Source of the DNA: CAWBAT01 sp046331665
GTDB taxonomy: Bacteria; Acidobacteriota; Terriglobia; Versatilivoradales; Versatilivoraceae
Assembly (NCBI GenBank): GCA_046331665.1
Contig: JAXLQK010000024.1
Coordinates: 26,487 to 90,486, forward strand
Length of the DNA: 64,000 nucleotides
Direction: 5' to 3'
Shown here in pieces: positions 8,364 through 17,040 of this stretch (the first letter of the stretch is position 1; every line of letters begins with the position of its first letter). The notes under the pieces are model-generated. The model saw only the letters and a list, made by a program, of their open reading frames with translations, was not told the DNA's origin and made no database searches. Position numbers and translations under genes: made by a program.

Positions 8364-9857
8364 ATGAAGATTCATCGTGTTCTCTTACTGGCCGCACTGA
8401 TCGGTCTACTCCTCATCCCGAACGCGTCTGCCCAGCAATCGTATCGCGTCGAGAAGGATCTGCTGGGTGAAAAGCAAATCCCTGCGGATGCTTACTATGG
8501 TGTTCAGACGGCACGGGCGATTGAAAATTTCCAAATATCAGGGGTTTTGATTAACCACTACCCTGGATTCGTGGAGGCATGGGCGATTGTAAAGTTGGCT
8601 GCGGCAAGAGCCAATACTGATGTCGGTGCCATGAAGCCAGAAACGTTGGCCGCTATTGAAAAAGCTTGTCATGCAGTCCTCGACGGCAAGTACCACGATC
8701 AGTTTGTGGTGGATTGGTATCAGGGAGGCGCAGGTACCTCAACCAACATGAACGCCAACGAGGTACTAGCCAATGTCGCCCTGGTGCTTAGCGGACACAA
8801 GAAAGGCGAATATCAGATTATCGATCCGCATGATCACTTGAATATGTCCCAGTCAACCAACGACTCCTACCCGACGGCAGTGAAGGTTGCCTTTATTTTA
8901 AGAAACGACAAGCTGATCGAGGAGCTGCAAAAGCTGGTGGACTCTTTCCGGAGAAAGGGAGACGCCTACTTGAGGATGGTAAAGATGGGCCGGACCGAAA
9001 TGCAGGACGCAGTGCCCATGACCGTCGGTCAGGAGTTTCACGCCTTTGCCTCGAGTCTGGAAGGTGAAATCCAATTACTGCGGGATGCGGAAAAATATCT
9101 CTACACAGTGAACATGGGCGCCACCGCCATTGGAACCGGCATCAATGTCCCCAAGGGGTATCCGGAAAAATGCGCGGCCCACCTTGCCAGGCTGACGGGT
9201 AAGCCCATCGTCCCTGCCTCTGACATGATTGCGGCGACCTGGGACCAACAGGGATTTGTCGTGTATTCTTCCGCCCTTAAGAGTTTGGCCGTGAAGCTTT
9301 CGAAGATCGCCAGCGATTTGATTCTGCTGACTTCAGGGCCTCGGGCCGGACTTTTCGAGATCAATCTGCCACCCCTGCAGCCAGGCTCATCGATCATGCC
9401 GGGCAAAGTGAATCCCGTCATGCCTGAACTGATGAACATCGTAGCCTTTCGCGTGATGGGAAATGACGCCAGCGTGAGTTTTGCCGCCCACAGTGGACAA
9501 CTCCAGCTCAACGCCTACGAGCCTATCGCCGGACTGGCAGTCATTGAGTCCCAGAGTCTGCTGTATCGGACCTCCATCGCTTTCCGAATGAAGTGCATTG
9601 ACGGGATTACGGTGAACGAAAAAACCTTGCAGCACTATATGGAAACGACAGTGGGTATCGTTACTGCCCTCAATCCAATCATCGGCTACGAAAAAGCCAC
9701 GGAACTGGCGGAAGAAGCCTATAAGAGCGGTAAAGGGATTTTGGAAATCATTCGGGAGAAGAAGGTATTAACGGAAAAACAGATTCAGGAACTCCTCGAC
9801 CCAGTCAAGCTGACCGGGCTCGATCCATCGCTTTACCAAAAGAAATCAAACCAGTAA
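8364..9857 (+). CDS. aspA: Aspartate ammonia-lyase with Sec signal peptide (predicted periplasmic)
   Basis: A 497-residue fumarase/aspartase superfamily enzyme converting L-aspartate to fumarate and ammonia. The body is typical aspartase: DLLGEKQIPADAYYGVQTAR, YQGGAGTSTNMNANEVLAN, QSTNDSYPTAVKVA and the signature loop GSSIMPGKVNP at about residue 341. The oddity is the N-terminus: MKIHRVLLLAALIGLLLIP followed by NASA-QQ is a textbook Sec signal peptide with an AXA cleavage site, upstream of where cytoplasmic AspA normally begins. ATG at 8364 has GGAGG 5-10 bases upstream; an in-frame TTG at 8352 lies inside that site and is unlikely. The gene lies 13 bp after dcu and 16 bp before asparaginase. 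Fumarase is the alternative assignment, but residues and neighbours favour aspartase. Confidence 0.92.
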   Translation: MKIHRVLLLAALIGLLLIPNASAQQSYRVEKDLLGEKQIPADAYYGVQTARAIENFQISGVLINHYPGFVEAWAIVKLAAARANTDVGAMKPETLAAIEKACHAVLDGKYHDQFVVDWYQGGAGTSTNMNANEVLANVALVLSGHKKGEYQIIDPHDHLNMSQSTNDSYPTAVKVAFILRNDKLIEELQKLVDSFRRKGDAYLRMVKMGRTEMQDAVPMTVGQEFHAFASSLEGEIQLLRDAEKYLYTVNMGATAIGTGINVPKGYPEKCAAHLARLTGKPIVPASDMIAATWDQQGFVVYSSALKSLAVKLSKIASDLILLTSGPRAGLFEINLPPLQPGSSIMPGKVNPVMPELMNIVAFRVMGNDASVSFAAHSGQLQLNAYEPIAGLAVIESQSLLYRTSIAFRMKCIDGITVNEKTLQHYMETTVGIVTALNPIIGYEKATELAEEAYKSGKGILEIIREKKVLTEKQIQELLDPVKLTGLDPSLYQKKSNQ

Positions 9858-9873
9858 TTCAGGAGGTATTGTC

Positions 9874-10939
9874 ATGAAACGAATTTTTCAACAGCTCCTG
9901 GGGGGACTACTTCTCTTCCTTTTCTCTGTCTCCGTGTCAGCGGCAGACAAACTTCCAACGGTGGTCGTTCTGGCGACCGGAGGCACCATTGCCGGGGCAG
10001 CGGCGAGCGATGTTCAAGCGGCCTATACTTCGGGCCAAGTGGGCGTTGATCAGCTCCTGGCCGCTGTACCTCAGGCGAAGAAACTGGCCATCCTGCGCGG
10101 AGAGCAGATCTCGAACATCGGCTCTCAGGATATGAATGACGTGGTCTGGCTGAAGCTCGCTCACCGCATCAACGAGCTCGCTGCAATGCCAGAGGTGAAT
10201 GGGATTGTCATTACTCATGGCACTGATACGATCGAGGAAACCGCGTACTTCTTGAATCTCGTCGTCAAGTCAAAAAAGCCTGTCGTCTTGACAGCCGCCA
10301 TGCGTCCCTCGACGGCTCTCTCGGCGGATGGTCCCCTCAATTTCTTTAACGCGGTGGCTGTGGCCGCCAACCCTGAAGCAGCCGGGCGCGGGGTCTTGGT
10401 TGTTGTCAACGACTGGATCCATGGAGCGGCCTCGCTCACCAAAACCAGTACGACGGCGGTGCAGACATTTCTTTCACCGCTTCGCGGCCTCATCGGTACA
10501 GTCGCTTATGGCCAAGCCGAATTTTTCCGGGGCCCCGTGGGGCGGAGCACTGCCGATTCTGAATTTTCGCTGGATGGAGTTACGGCACTGCCTCGCGTCG
10601 ACATTGTGATGGCCTATGAAAATATGGATGGAGTGCTCATCGACGCATCGGCAGCAGCCGGGGCGAAGGGGATAGTGATTGCCGGCGTGGGAAACGAGTA
10701 ATATGACCGAGGTGGCCCTTAAAGCCTTGGCGGCCCAAGCGAAGAAGGGAATTGTCTGCGTACGGTCGTCGCGCGTGGCGACCGGAAACGTGGGACGCAA
10801 TGTGGAGGTTGACGACGACAATCTGACCCTGGTGGCTTCCGAAGCTTTGAATCCCCAAAAAGCGCGGATCCTGCTCCGCCTGGCTCTGTTGAAACCCCGC
10901 AGCTTGGACGATATCCAGCGGATCTTTCGTGAGTACTGA
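9874..10939 (+). CDS. ansB: Periplasmic L-asparaginase type II, interrupted by one frameshift
   Basis: The enzyme hydrolyses L-asparagine to aspartate and ammonia. A Sec signal peptide (MKRIFQQLLGGLLLFLFSVSVSA-AD) precedes the type II core: LATGGTIAGAAAS with the nucleophilic Thr, EQISNIGSQDM, and ITHGTDTIEETAYF with the second Thr-Asp pair. The first frame ends at 10701 after GIVIAGVGNE. The family continues as NGNM, and removing one A at 10697 restores GVGNGNMTEVALKALAA and the rest of the C-terminus to 10939, giving about 354 residues, normal for AnsB. It is therefore one gene with a single-base insertion, either a sequencing error or a recent mutation. It makes the substrate of the exported aspartase upstream; the start has AGGAGG. 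Confidence 0.9.
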
Positions 10940-11015
10940 CGACATTCCCAAGGGAAACTTAAATTAGCAAAGGCAAAAGACCATCAAGAGAGTCAAATCA
11001 AAAGGAGAGACCGGC

Positions 11016-12648
11016 ATGGAGAAATTATTAAACATCATCCATAGTACGGAGAGTGGCTGTGGCGGTTGTCATACGTCGGCTTGTAAAACATGCAGTCCTG
11101 TCCCGGTCATGTCAGAGAGCAAAACGAAGTTGAGTCGAAGGGACCTGGGACGCGCCGCGTTGGCCATGGCTGCAACTTCCGTTTTGGCGGGTTGCTCGGG
11201 AGAGAAACCTCCCCAATCCTCTTCTTCCCAAGGCGGTGCTCCGACCGCTCCCGCACCATCTGCCTCAAATCTGTCCCCCACCCTTGATGTTGTCCAAAAA
11301 GAAAAGGGGCCGATCATGACCGTGCTGGAGGAATTTTATAAGATGGGACCAGGCCCATCGAGTTCGCACACCATGGGACCCATGCGTATTACTTACGATT
11401 TTTTCCAGCGAGTCTCCAAGCTGCCTGAAGATCAGCTGAAGAGGGCTACTGCACTTAAAGTTCACCTGTTTGGAAGCCTGAGTGCCACGGGGAAGGGCCA
11501 CGGCACCGACAGGGCGGCCCTGGCGGGACTTCTGGGTAAAGCACCTGCCACCTGCCCTCCAGAATTTCTGGATGGCTTGGCAGCAAATCCTGAGAAGTCG
11601 TACAAGGTCAAGATTGGTCCTACCACTTTGGATCTGAGCCTCAAAGATATTGTCTTTGATGCCGCCAAGGGTGACTTTCCACATCCAAACACGATGACGG
11701 CGAAGCTTCTGGCGGGCAACGAAACACTGTACGAATTGGAATATTACTCGGTGGGCGGGGGCTTCATCGAATGGAAGGGCTACAAGCCGCCTGATAAAGG
11801 ACAACCCAAATACGCGTTTTCCCATGCCAAGGATCTTAAGAAGTATCTTTTCGATGATAAGATCCTGCTTCCCACACTGCTTTTGGAAAATGAAATGGCG
11901 ATCTCGGGGAAGAGTGAGAAAGAAATTTGGGAATTTCTTGACCAGGTTTCCGAAGTGATGACTCGGGGAGTAGATACGGGACTGAAAGTGGAGGGTGTTC
12001 TTCCAGGTCCAATCCAGTTGCACAGCAAAGCGGCCTCGATTTATCGGAATTTGAAGGGCTCCAATAAAGGTGAAGCGGGCCGGGCCGTAACCAAGGTGGC
12101 CGCTTATGGATTTGCCGCTGGAGAATGCCCGTGGTCATCATCGTGACGGCGCCCACGGCTGGATCCGCAGGGATGCCAGCTGTTCCCTTCGGGACATCAA
12201 TACTCCGCCTCAAAAAATCCGCGAAGGGTTTCTCGCTGCCGCGGCCATTGGATATCTGTGCAAACACAATGCAACTCTCTCCGGCGCGGAGGGCGGCTGC
12301 CAAGCCGAAGTCGGAGTGGGCTCTTCGATGGCGGCGGCAATGATTGCCCAAGCCTTGGGTGCCAGTCCAAAAGTCGTCTCGAATGCCGCCGAATCGGCTC
12401 TTGAGCACCACCTCGGAATGACTTGTGATCCGGTAGCCGGCTATGTTCAGGTGCCCTGCATTGAGCGTTGCGCCTACGGAGCCGTGAAGGCATGGACTGC
12501 ATACTGCATTGCCAGCGAGGAGATTCCCGGAGAACGCCGCGTGGATCTCGATACGACGATTGCCGCTATGGCCATGACTGCCAAAGATATGAATGCCAAA
12601 TACAAAGAAACCTCTGAGGCCGGATTGGCTGCACTGGTGTTGTGCTAG
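11016..12648 (+). CDS. sdaA: Tat-exported lipoprotein L-serine dehydratase (Fe-S), frameshifted
   Basis: The family converts L-serine to pyruvate and ammonia with a [4Fe-4S] cluster. The N-terminus is unusual: a leader with two CxxC pairs (CGGCHTSACKTC, residues 15-26), then a twin-arginine signal SRRDLGRAALAMAATSVLAGC ending in a lipobox, then a Ser/Pro-rich linker. The beta domain follows (MGPGPSSSHTMGPMR). The first frame stops at 12146. The alpha domain then switches frame at about 12115, 12130 and 12200: TAPTAGSAGMPAVPF is in one frame, and GAEGGCQAEVGVGSSMAAA, TCDPVAGYVQVPCIER and KYKETSEAGLAALVLC are in another. The three cluster cysteines and the C-terminal tail Cys of this family are all present, so the gene was intact recently. 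AAGGAG precedes the start. Confidence 0.85.
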
Positions 12649-12669
12649 TTGGTCGTTCGACGCAGGGTG

Positions 12670-12692
12670 GAGCGTGCACTCCGTGCACGCTC
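12670..12692 (+). terminator. Perfect 10-bp stem-loop after serine dehydratase
   Basis: GAGCGTGCAC, a TCC loop and GTGCACGCTC form a perfect hairpin 22 bases after the serine dehydratase stop. There is no run of T after it, so it may be a processing or stability element or an operator rather than a simple intrinsic terminator. It separates the enzyme genes from the MFS gene, 107 bp downstream. Confidence 0.5.
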
Positions 12693-12799
12693 AAGTGTTA
12701 ACGGGCAATCTCGATCAAACGCGCGACGGAGGATGGGCACTCCTAGCTGCGCGTTCCACAGATTCGGTATTCTGAGTCGACGGGACAAGGATCGATGGT

Positions 12800-14041
12800 A
12801 TGAGCAACATTCGCAAGGCGGCTGTAGCGGCCTGGTTGTTGACAGCGGTGTATTACTTCTTTCAATACGTGCTGCGCTCAGCGCCTGCGGTCATGATGCC
12901 GCAGTTGTCGGAGGCGTTCGATCTGAGTGCTCTGGGCGTTGCCTCAATCGTGGGCCTGTTCTATTATGGGTATTCTCCGTTCAGCCTCATCGCCGGCGCC
13001 GCCATAGATCGACTGGGCCCTCGGTTGGTCATTCCCGTTGGTGCGGCGGCAGTCGGTATTGGTGCCCTGCTCTTCGGGACGGGAAATTTGACTGCCGCCT
13101 ATATCGGCAGGTTCTTACAAGGGGCCGGCGGCGTTTTTGCTTTGGTTGGAGCTGTCGCCATTGCCAGCAAATACTTTCCGGCATCACTGGCTGCCACCTT
13201 GATCGGGGCCACCCAAATGTTCGGAATGGCCGGAGGATCTGCCGGGCAGTCGGTTGTCGGGCCGATGATGGCTCGCGGGCTGACCTGGAACCATTTTTGG
13301 GTTGGAATGGGGTTCGCCGGTTTGATCCTCAGCCTGTGCCTCTTCGTTTTTCTCCCTCGGGAGGAGCAAATTTCTGGGAGCAGATCGTTGACCAGCACCT
13401 TGAAGGCTTTGGGTTCCGTCTTCAAGAATCCGCAATCCATCCTATGCGGTATTATTGCCGGCTTACTTTTCATTCCGACGACCATCTTTGACATGATCTG
13501 GGGTGTCCGCTTCCTTCAAGAGGCGCATGGCTTTGACTATGCCAATGCGGTATTGCGTTCATCGATGGTCCCTCTTGGCTGGATCCTTGGATGTCCGTTG
13601 TTGGGTCTACTGTCAGATCGGATAGGACGCAGGAAGCCAGTGATCATCGGGGGAGCCACAGTGCTGCTCATGTGTGTGGCATGGGCGCTCTATGGGCCTA
13701 AGGATGTCTTTCCCCCATATGTCATCGGGTTGACGGCGGGACTCGCCTCTGGTGCCGCGATGCTTCCCTACACAGTGATCAAAGAGGCCAACCCACCTGA
13801 GTTTAGTGGCACAGCCACTGGCGTCGTCAATTTTCTGAACTTCACCTTCAGCGCTTTGCTGGGACCCGTTTTTGGACGAATCCTCCATGGGGTGTCTGGA
13901 GGGGCCTCAAAGATGACTCTCGCCCATTACCAAGCGGGCTTTGAGCCGCTACTATACGGTGTGGTCATTGCCATTGGGCTGACATTTTTATTGAAGGAGA
14001 CCGGTTCGGCTGTAGGAGGTGCCGCACCCTCGCGGCGTTGA
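12800..14041 (+). CDS. MFS transporter (12 TM), substrate unknown
   Basis: A 413-residue major facilitator protein. The conserved loop 2-3 motif appears as GAAIDRLGPRLVIP near residue 65 and the matching C-half motif as GLLSDRIGRRKPVIIGG near residue 270. About 12 hydrophobic helices are visible. ATG at 12800 has AAGGA upstream. Its position behind three exported deaminases suggests it could import a product such as pyruvate, or move a carboxylate or amino acid, but that is inference. The last codons and the stop (14021-14041) overlap a short palindromic sequence that also occurs in the repeat at 26.4 kb, so the C-terminal GGAAPSRR may be repeat-derived. Confidence 0.85.
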   Translation: MSNIRKAAVAAWLLTAVYYFFQYVLRSAPAVMMPQLSEAFDLSALGVASIVGLFYYGYSPFSLIAGAAIDRLGPRLVIPVGAAAVGIGALLFGTGNLTAAYIGRFLQGAGGVFALVGAVAIASKYFPASLAATLIGATQMFGMAGGSAGQSVVGPMMARGLTWNHFWVGMGFAGLILSLCLFVFLPREEQISGSRSLTSTLKALGSVFKNPQSILCGIIAGLLFIPTTIFDMIWGVRFLQEAHGFDYANAVLRSSMVPLGWILGCPLLGLLSDRIGRRKPVIIGGATVLLMCVAWALYGPKDVFPPYVIGLTAGLASGAAMLPYTVIKEANPPEFSGTATGVVNFLNFTFSALLGPVFGRILHGVSGGASKMTLAHYQAGFEPLLYGVVIAIGLTFLLKETGSAVGGAAPSRR

Positions 14042-14044
14042 GAA
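14026..14044 (+). repeat. Short GC-rich palindrome related to the repeat at 26.4 kb
   Basis: GCCGCACCCTCGCGGCGTTG at the 3' end of the MFS gene differs at two positions from GCCGCGCCCTCGCGGCGCTG within the 26.4 kb repeat. Both form a GCCGC/GCGGC hairpin. It looks like a solitary, partial copy that supplies the end of the MFS coding sequence. Confidence 0.45.
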
Positions 14045-14115
14045 GAGTTGAATGGCCTTGGGATGAAAGGGTGCTGGACCCAGACTCAAGGAGCCATATA
14101 TGGAAAGGAGAGGTT

Positions 14116-14406
14116 ATGAACGGGAAAAGGATTATCCTTGCTTGTGGGCTTTTGATTTGTATCGCAGGGATTTCTTGTGGGAGGACTCGGATTCCTGTCC
14201 CCCCTGAGCTGAAACTCAGCTTCGAGAAAATCAGGACACCCAACGCGATCCCTGCTGAGTACGGCGAACTCGAAGGAGTAGTCCATGACAAACCTCATCA
14301 TGCCAAATTGTTTTTTGAGAAAGAGGACAAAAGCATTGTTGTGGTGACCGTCAATGTGGAAGAAGGATCGCTGTCAGATCAGGTCTTGGTGATTCCACGA
14401 AAGTAA
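14116..14406 (+). CDS. Small lipoprotein of unknown function
   Basis: A 96-residue protein starting MNGKRIILACGLLICIAGISC: basic start, hydrophobic core and a Cys at residue 21 preceded by Ile-Ser, compatible with lipoprotein signal peptidase cleavage. ATG at 14116 is chosen over an in-frame upstream codon at 14038 because AAGGAGAGG lies just before it. The mature part is about 76 residues, ends with a strand-rich segment (SIVVVTVNVEEGSLSDQVLVIP) and has no family I recognise. It lies between the MFS gene and DUF3300 within the fermentation block. Confidence 0.7.
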   Translation: MNGKRIILACGLLICIAGISCGRTRIPVPPELKLSFEKIRTPNAIPAEYGELEGVVHDKPHHAKLFFEKEDKSIVVVTVNVEEGSLSDQVLVIPRK

Positions 14407-14648
14407 GCCAAAAGTTTGAATGGGTGATCATTGTTGAGAGAACCAATGCACTCTGGAAAACATCGAAACTTTTTTCAAGGATTGGCCCGAGATGCTTCCC
14501 CTCTGGGGGAAACCATTCATTGCAATGATGGGCGAATCTCGTGTTTAACCTAAAGCCTAAACAAACTAAGACTTACGCTCATTCGTTGGTCAGTTACCAG
14601 GTCGAAAGGGAATCTGCACAGCTGACTTCAAGAGATGAAAGGACGTTC

Positions 14649-15960
14649 ATGAGTACAATACGAAATGGAAAAATCTTTCGAACATTAGTGGGTGTCCTCT
14701 GTGTCATTGCCGTAGTGCCTGGAGAAAGCCTGGGATACCTGGCACAGTCTTCAGCGCCGAAGCCGACTTCGACGCAGGCTGCAAAGATACCACCCGATCA
14801 GTTGGATTCTTTGGTGGCGCCCATTGCGCTTTATCCGGATCCGTTACTGGCCCAAACTTTGGCGGCGTCTACCTATCCTCTGGAAATTGTCCAGCTCCAG
14901 CAGTGGCTGGAAAAAAACAAAAATCTCAAGGACAAGGCACTCGCCGATGCGGTTGCCAAGCAACCTTGGGACCCAAGCATCCAGGCATTGGCCGCATTGC
15001 CCGAGGTGGTCAAACGACTTGCCAATGACATTCAATGGACAGTCGATCTGGGCAACGCCTTTCTAGCCCAACAGAGCGACTTAATGGATGCCGTCCAGCG
15101 GATGCGTAAGAAGGCCGTCGACAAAGGAACCTTGAAGTCGACCGAGCAACAGAATGTGGAAACGAAGGTCGTGGAAACCAAGCAGGTCGTAGTCATTGAG
15201 CAAGCCAATCCTCAGGTTGTTTATGTACCCAGCTATGACCCCGTGGTCGTTTGGGGAGCGCCGTTGTACCCGTATCCCCCGATTTATTACCCGCCTTGGG
15301 GGTACTACGCCGCAGGAATGGCAATTTCCTTCGGAGTCGGCGTGATGATGGGCGCCTTCTGGAGCGGTGGCTGGGGGTGGGGATGCGGCTGGGGTGGCGG
15401 CGATATCCGTATCAACCGTAATAATTTCAACCGCAATACCCAGGTGAATCCCTTGGGGAATCAGCGGTGCTGGCAACCGTGGCAATCAGGTCAACGCCAC
15501 AGGGGATCGCGGCGGCGCCGGTGGCAACAAGTAGCAGCAATCCCCAGCATCGGCGGGACCCCCTATCGAGACCGAGCGACTGCAGACAGGTTTGGTGGCA
15601 CTACCCGTGGCGACCCTGGCTAACCGCCAAGCCAGTGCGCGGCAACAGGTCGGCCGGCAAGGAGGCAATTTGCCCAGTAATCGTGCTGGCGGCGCCGGTG
15701 TGAGCAATCGGGCGAGTGGCGGAAGCATGAGTAACAGGGCTGGTGGGGGCGGAGCGGATCGTATCGGAAGCCGGGATCTCTCGCGCAGTGGCGGCGGTAA
15801 TCGGGATGCCTTCGGAGGAGGGACTCGAGGTTACAACGGATCCAGCGCTCGACGCGACAGCGGCCGCGGAGCCTCCAGCATGGGGTCTCGCAGTGGCGGC
15901 GGTGGATTCAGCCGTGGAGGTGGAGGATCCAGTCGTGGGGGTGGCGGGCGCCGCCGGTAA
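14649..15960 (+). CDS. DUF3300 exported protein with Gly-rich tail, frameshifted in the tail
   Basis: ATG at 14649 follows AAAGGA and gives a signal peptide (FRTLVGVLCVIAVVPGESLG). The DUF3300 domain is clear: LDSLVAPIALYPDPLLAQTL at about residue 55, WLEKNKNLKDKALADAVAKQPWDPS, then ANPQVVYVPSYDPVVVWG and a Tyr/Pro/Gly/Trp-rich region. The first frame ends at 15623. From about 15465 the family-typical low-complexity tail jumps frame at least three times and continues as a Gly/Arg/Ser-rich stretch to 15960 (many SRGGGG-type repeats). The function of DUF3300 is unknown; members are envelope proteins. The DUF2950 gene follows after 36 bp, a pairing that recurs in other genomes. Confidence 0.85.
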
Positions 15961-15996
15961 CTAACAGAAATTTGAAAGACAATCAAAGGAGTCACA

Positions 15997-16995
15997 ATGA
16001 AATTAAGATTTCTTGAAAAAGGCAAATCGAGACATCTCTGGACTTATGGCGCGCTGGCATGCCTGTGCTTATCCAGTCTCTATCTTTCCGCGACGGAGCA
16101 AACGGTGAAAAAGGTAGCTCCGCAGGTTAAGAGTTCCTCCCCGGAATCTCCCAGGGCCTTTGATAATCCGCAGCAGGCTGCCGACGTGCTGATCGAGGCG
16201 GCTGAAAAGTTTGACATTGCGGAGCTGACACACATCTTTGGCTCGGGCGGGAAGGATATTGTCTTTACCGGTGAATTTCCACTCGACCGCAAGCACGCGG
16301 CCGATTTTTCCGCCGAGGCCCACGAAAAGAAAAGTGTGTCCGTGGACCCGAAGAGCGGGAATCGAGCCTTTCTGCTTGTGGGCAAAGAGAACTGGCCGTT
16401 CCCGGTACCGCTTGTAAAGCAAGGTGAAAAATGGGTCTTTGATGCCAAGGCCGGCCGGCAGGAGCTTATTTACCGACGCATTGGCGCCAATGAATTGGAT
16501 GCCATCAAAATCTGCCGTGGTTATGTCGAGGCACAGTATGATTATGCCCTCCAGCCACACGAAGGTTACTCTGTAAACCAATACGCCCAACGCATCATAA
16601 GTACCCCCGGTAAACAGGATGGCCTGGCCTGGCACAACCCCGACGGCACTTGGGGCGGCCCTGTAGGTGAGAGGATTGCGCATGCCATCGAACAGGGTTA
16701 CGACAGCAGCTCCGAGCCCTACCATGGCTACTTCTTTAAGACCCTCAAAGGACAGGGCCCAGTGGCGCCTCTGGGAGAAATGGAATACATGGTGAAAGGC
16801 TTGATGATCGGCGGCTTCGCTCTGGTCGCTTCACCGGCCGAATATGCCGTGACAGGGGTGAAAACCTTCATGGTCAGCCAGGATGGCGTTGTCTATCAAA
16901 AAGACTATGGCTTGAACAGCCTTGAGGAGTTCAAGAGGATGGAGCTGTTCAATCCAGACGAGTCCTGGATCCCTGTTCAGGAAGAGGATGACTAG
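15997..16995 (+). CDS. DUF2950 exported protein
   Basis: A 332-residue protein with a signal peptide (LWTYGALACLCLSSLYLSA). DUF2950 hallmarks are visible: FDNPQQAADVLIEAAEKFD, LTHIFGSGGKDIVFTGE, GENWPFP-type KENWPFPVPLVKQGEKWVFD, RIGANELDAIKICRGYVEAQ, DGLAWHNPDGTWGGPVGE and the PYHGYFFKTLKGQGP segment. The family has no known activity; the domain is periplasmic or envelope-associated. GGAG precedes the ATG. It sits between DUF3300 and pyruvate formate-lyase, all on the same strand, so these uncharacterised envelope proteins are probably expressed with the fermentation genes. Confidence 0.9.
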   Translation: MKLRFLEKGKSRHLWTYGALACLCLSSLYLSATEQTVKKVAPQVKSSSPESPRAFDNPQQAADVLIEAAEKFDIAELTHIFGSGGKDIVFTGEFPLDRKHAADFSAEAHEKKSVSVDPKSGNRAFLLVGKENWPFPVPLVKQGEKWVFDAKAGRQELIYRRIGANELDAIKICRGYVEAQYDYALQPHEGYSVNQYAQRIISTPGKQDGLAWHNPDGTWGGPVGERIAHAIEQGYDSSSEPYHGYFFKTLKGQGPVAPLGEMEYMVKGLMIGGFALVASPAEYAVTGVKTFMVSQDGVVYQKDYGLNSLEEFKRMELFNPDESWIPVQEEDD

Positions 16996-17040
16996 AATTC
17001 ACTCTGGATCTCACCTCTCATCCTTTATTAAGGAGTTGTG

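Noticed and set aside
11058..11072. CGGCH as a c-type haem attachment site
   Set aside because: It lies on the cytoplasmic side of the Tat signal and would be removed on lipoprotein processing, so haem attachment is unlikely.
11265..12023. A 252-residue minus-strand frame opposite serine dehydratase
   Set aside because: Composition is not protein-like and the plus strand has clear serine dehydratase motifs.
12649..13491. A 280-residue plus-strand frame overlapping the MFS gene
   Set aside because: Very Arg- and Cys-rich with no domain; it is a shadow of the MFS gene, which has a good ribosome-binding site and clear transporter motifs.
16069..16725. A 218-residue minus-strand frame
   Set aside because: Antisense shadow of the DUF2950 gene.
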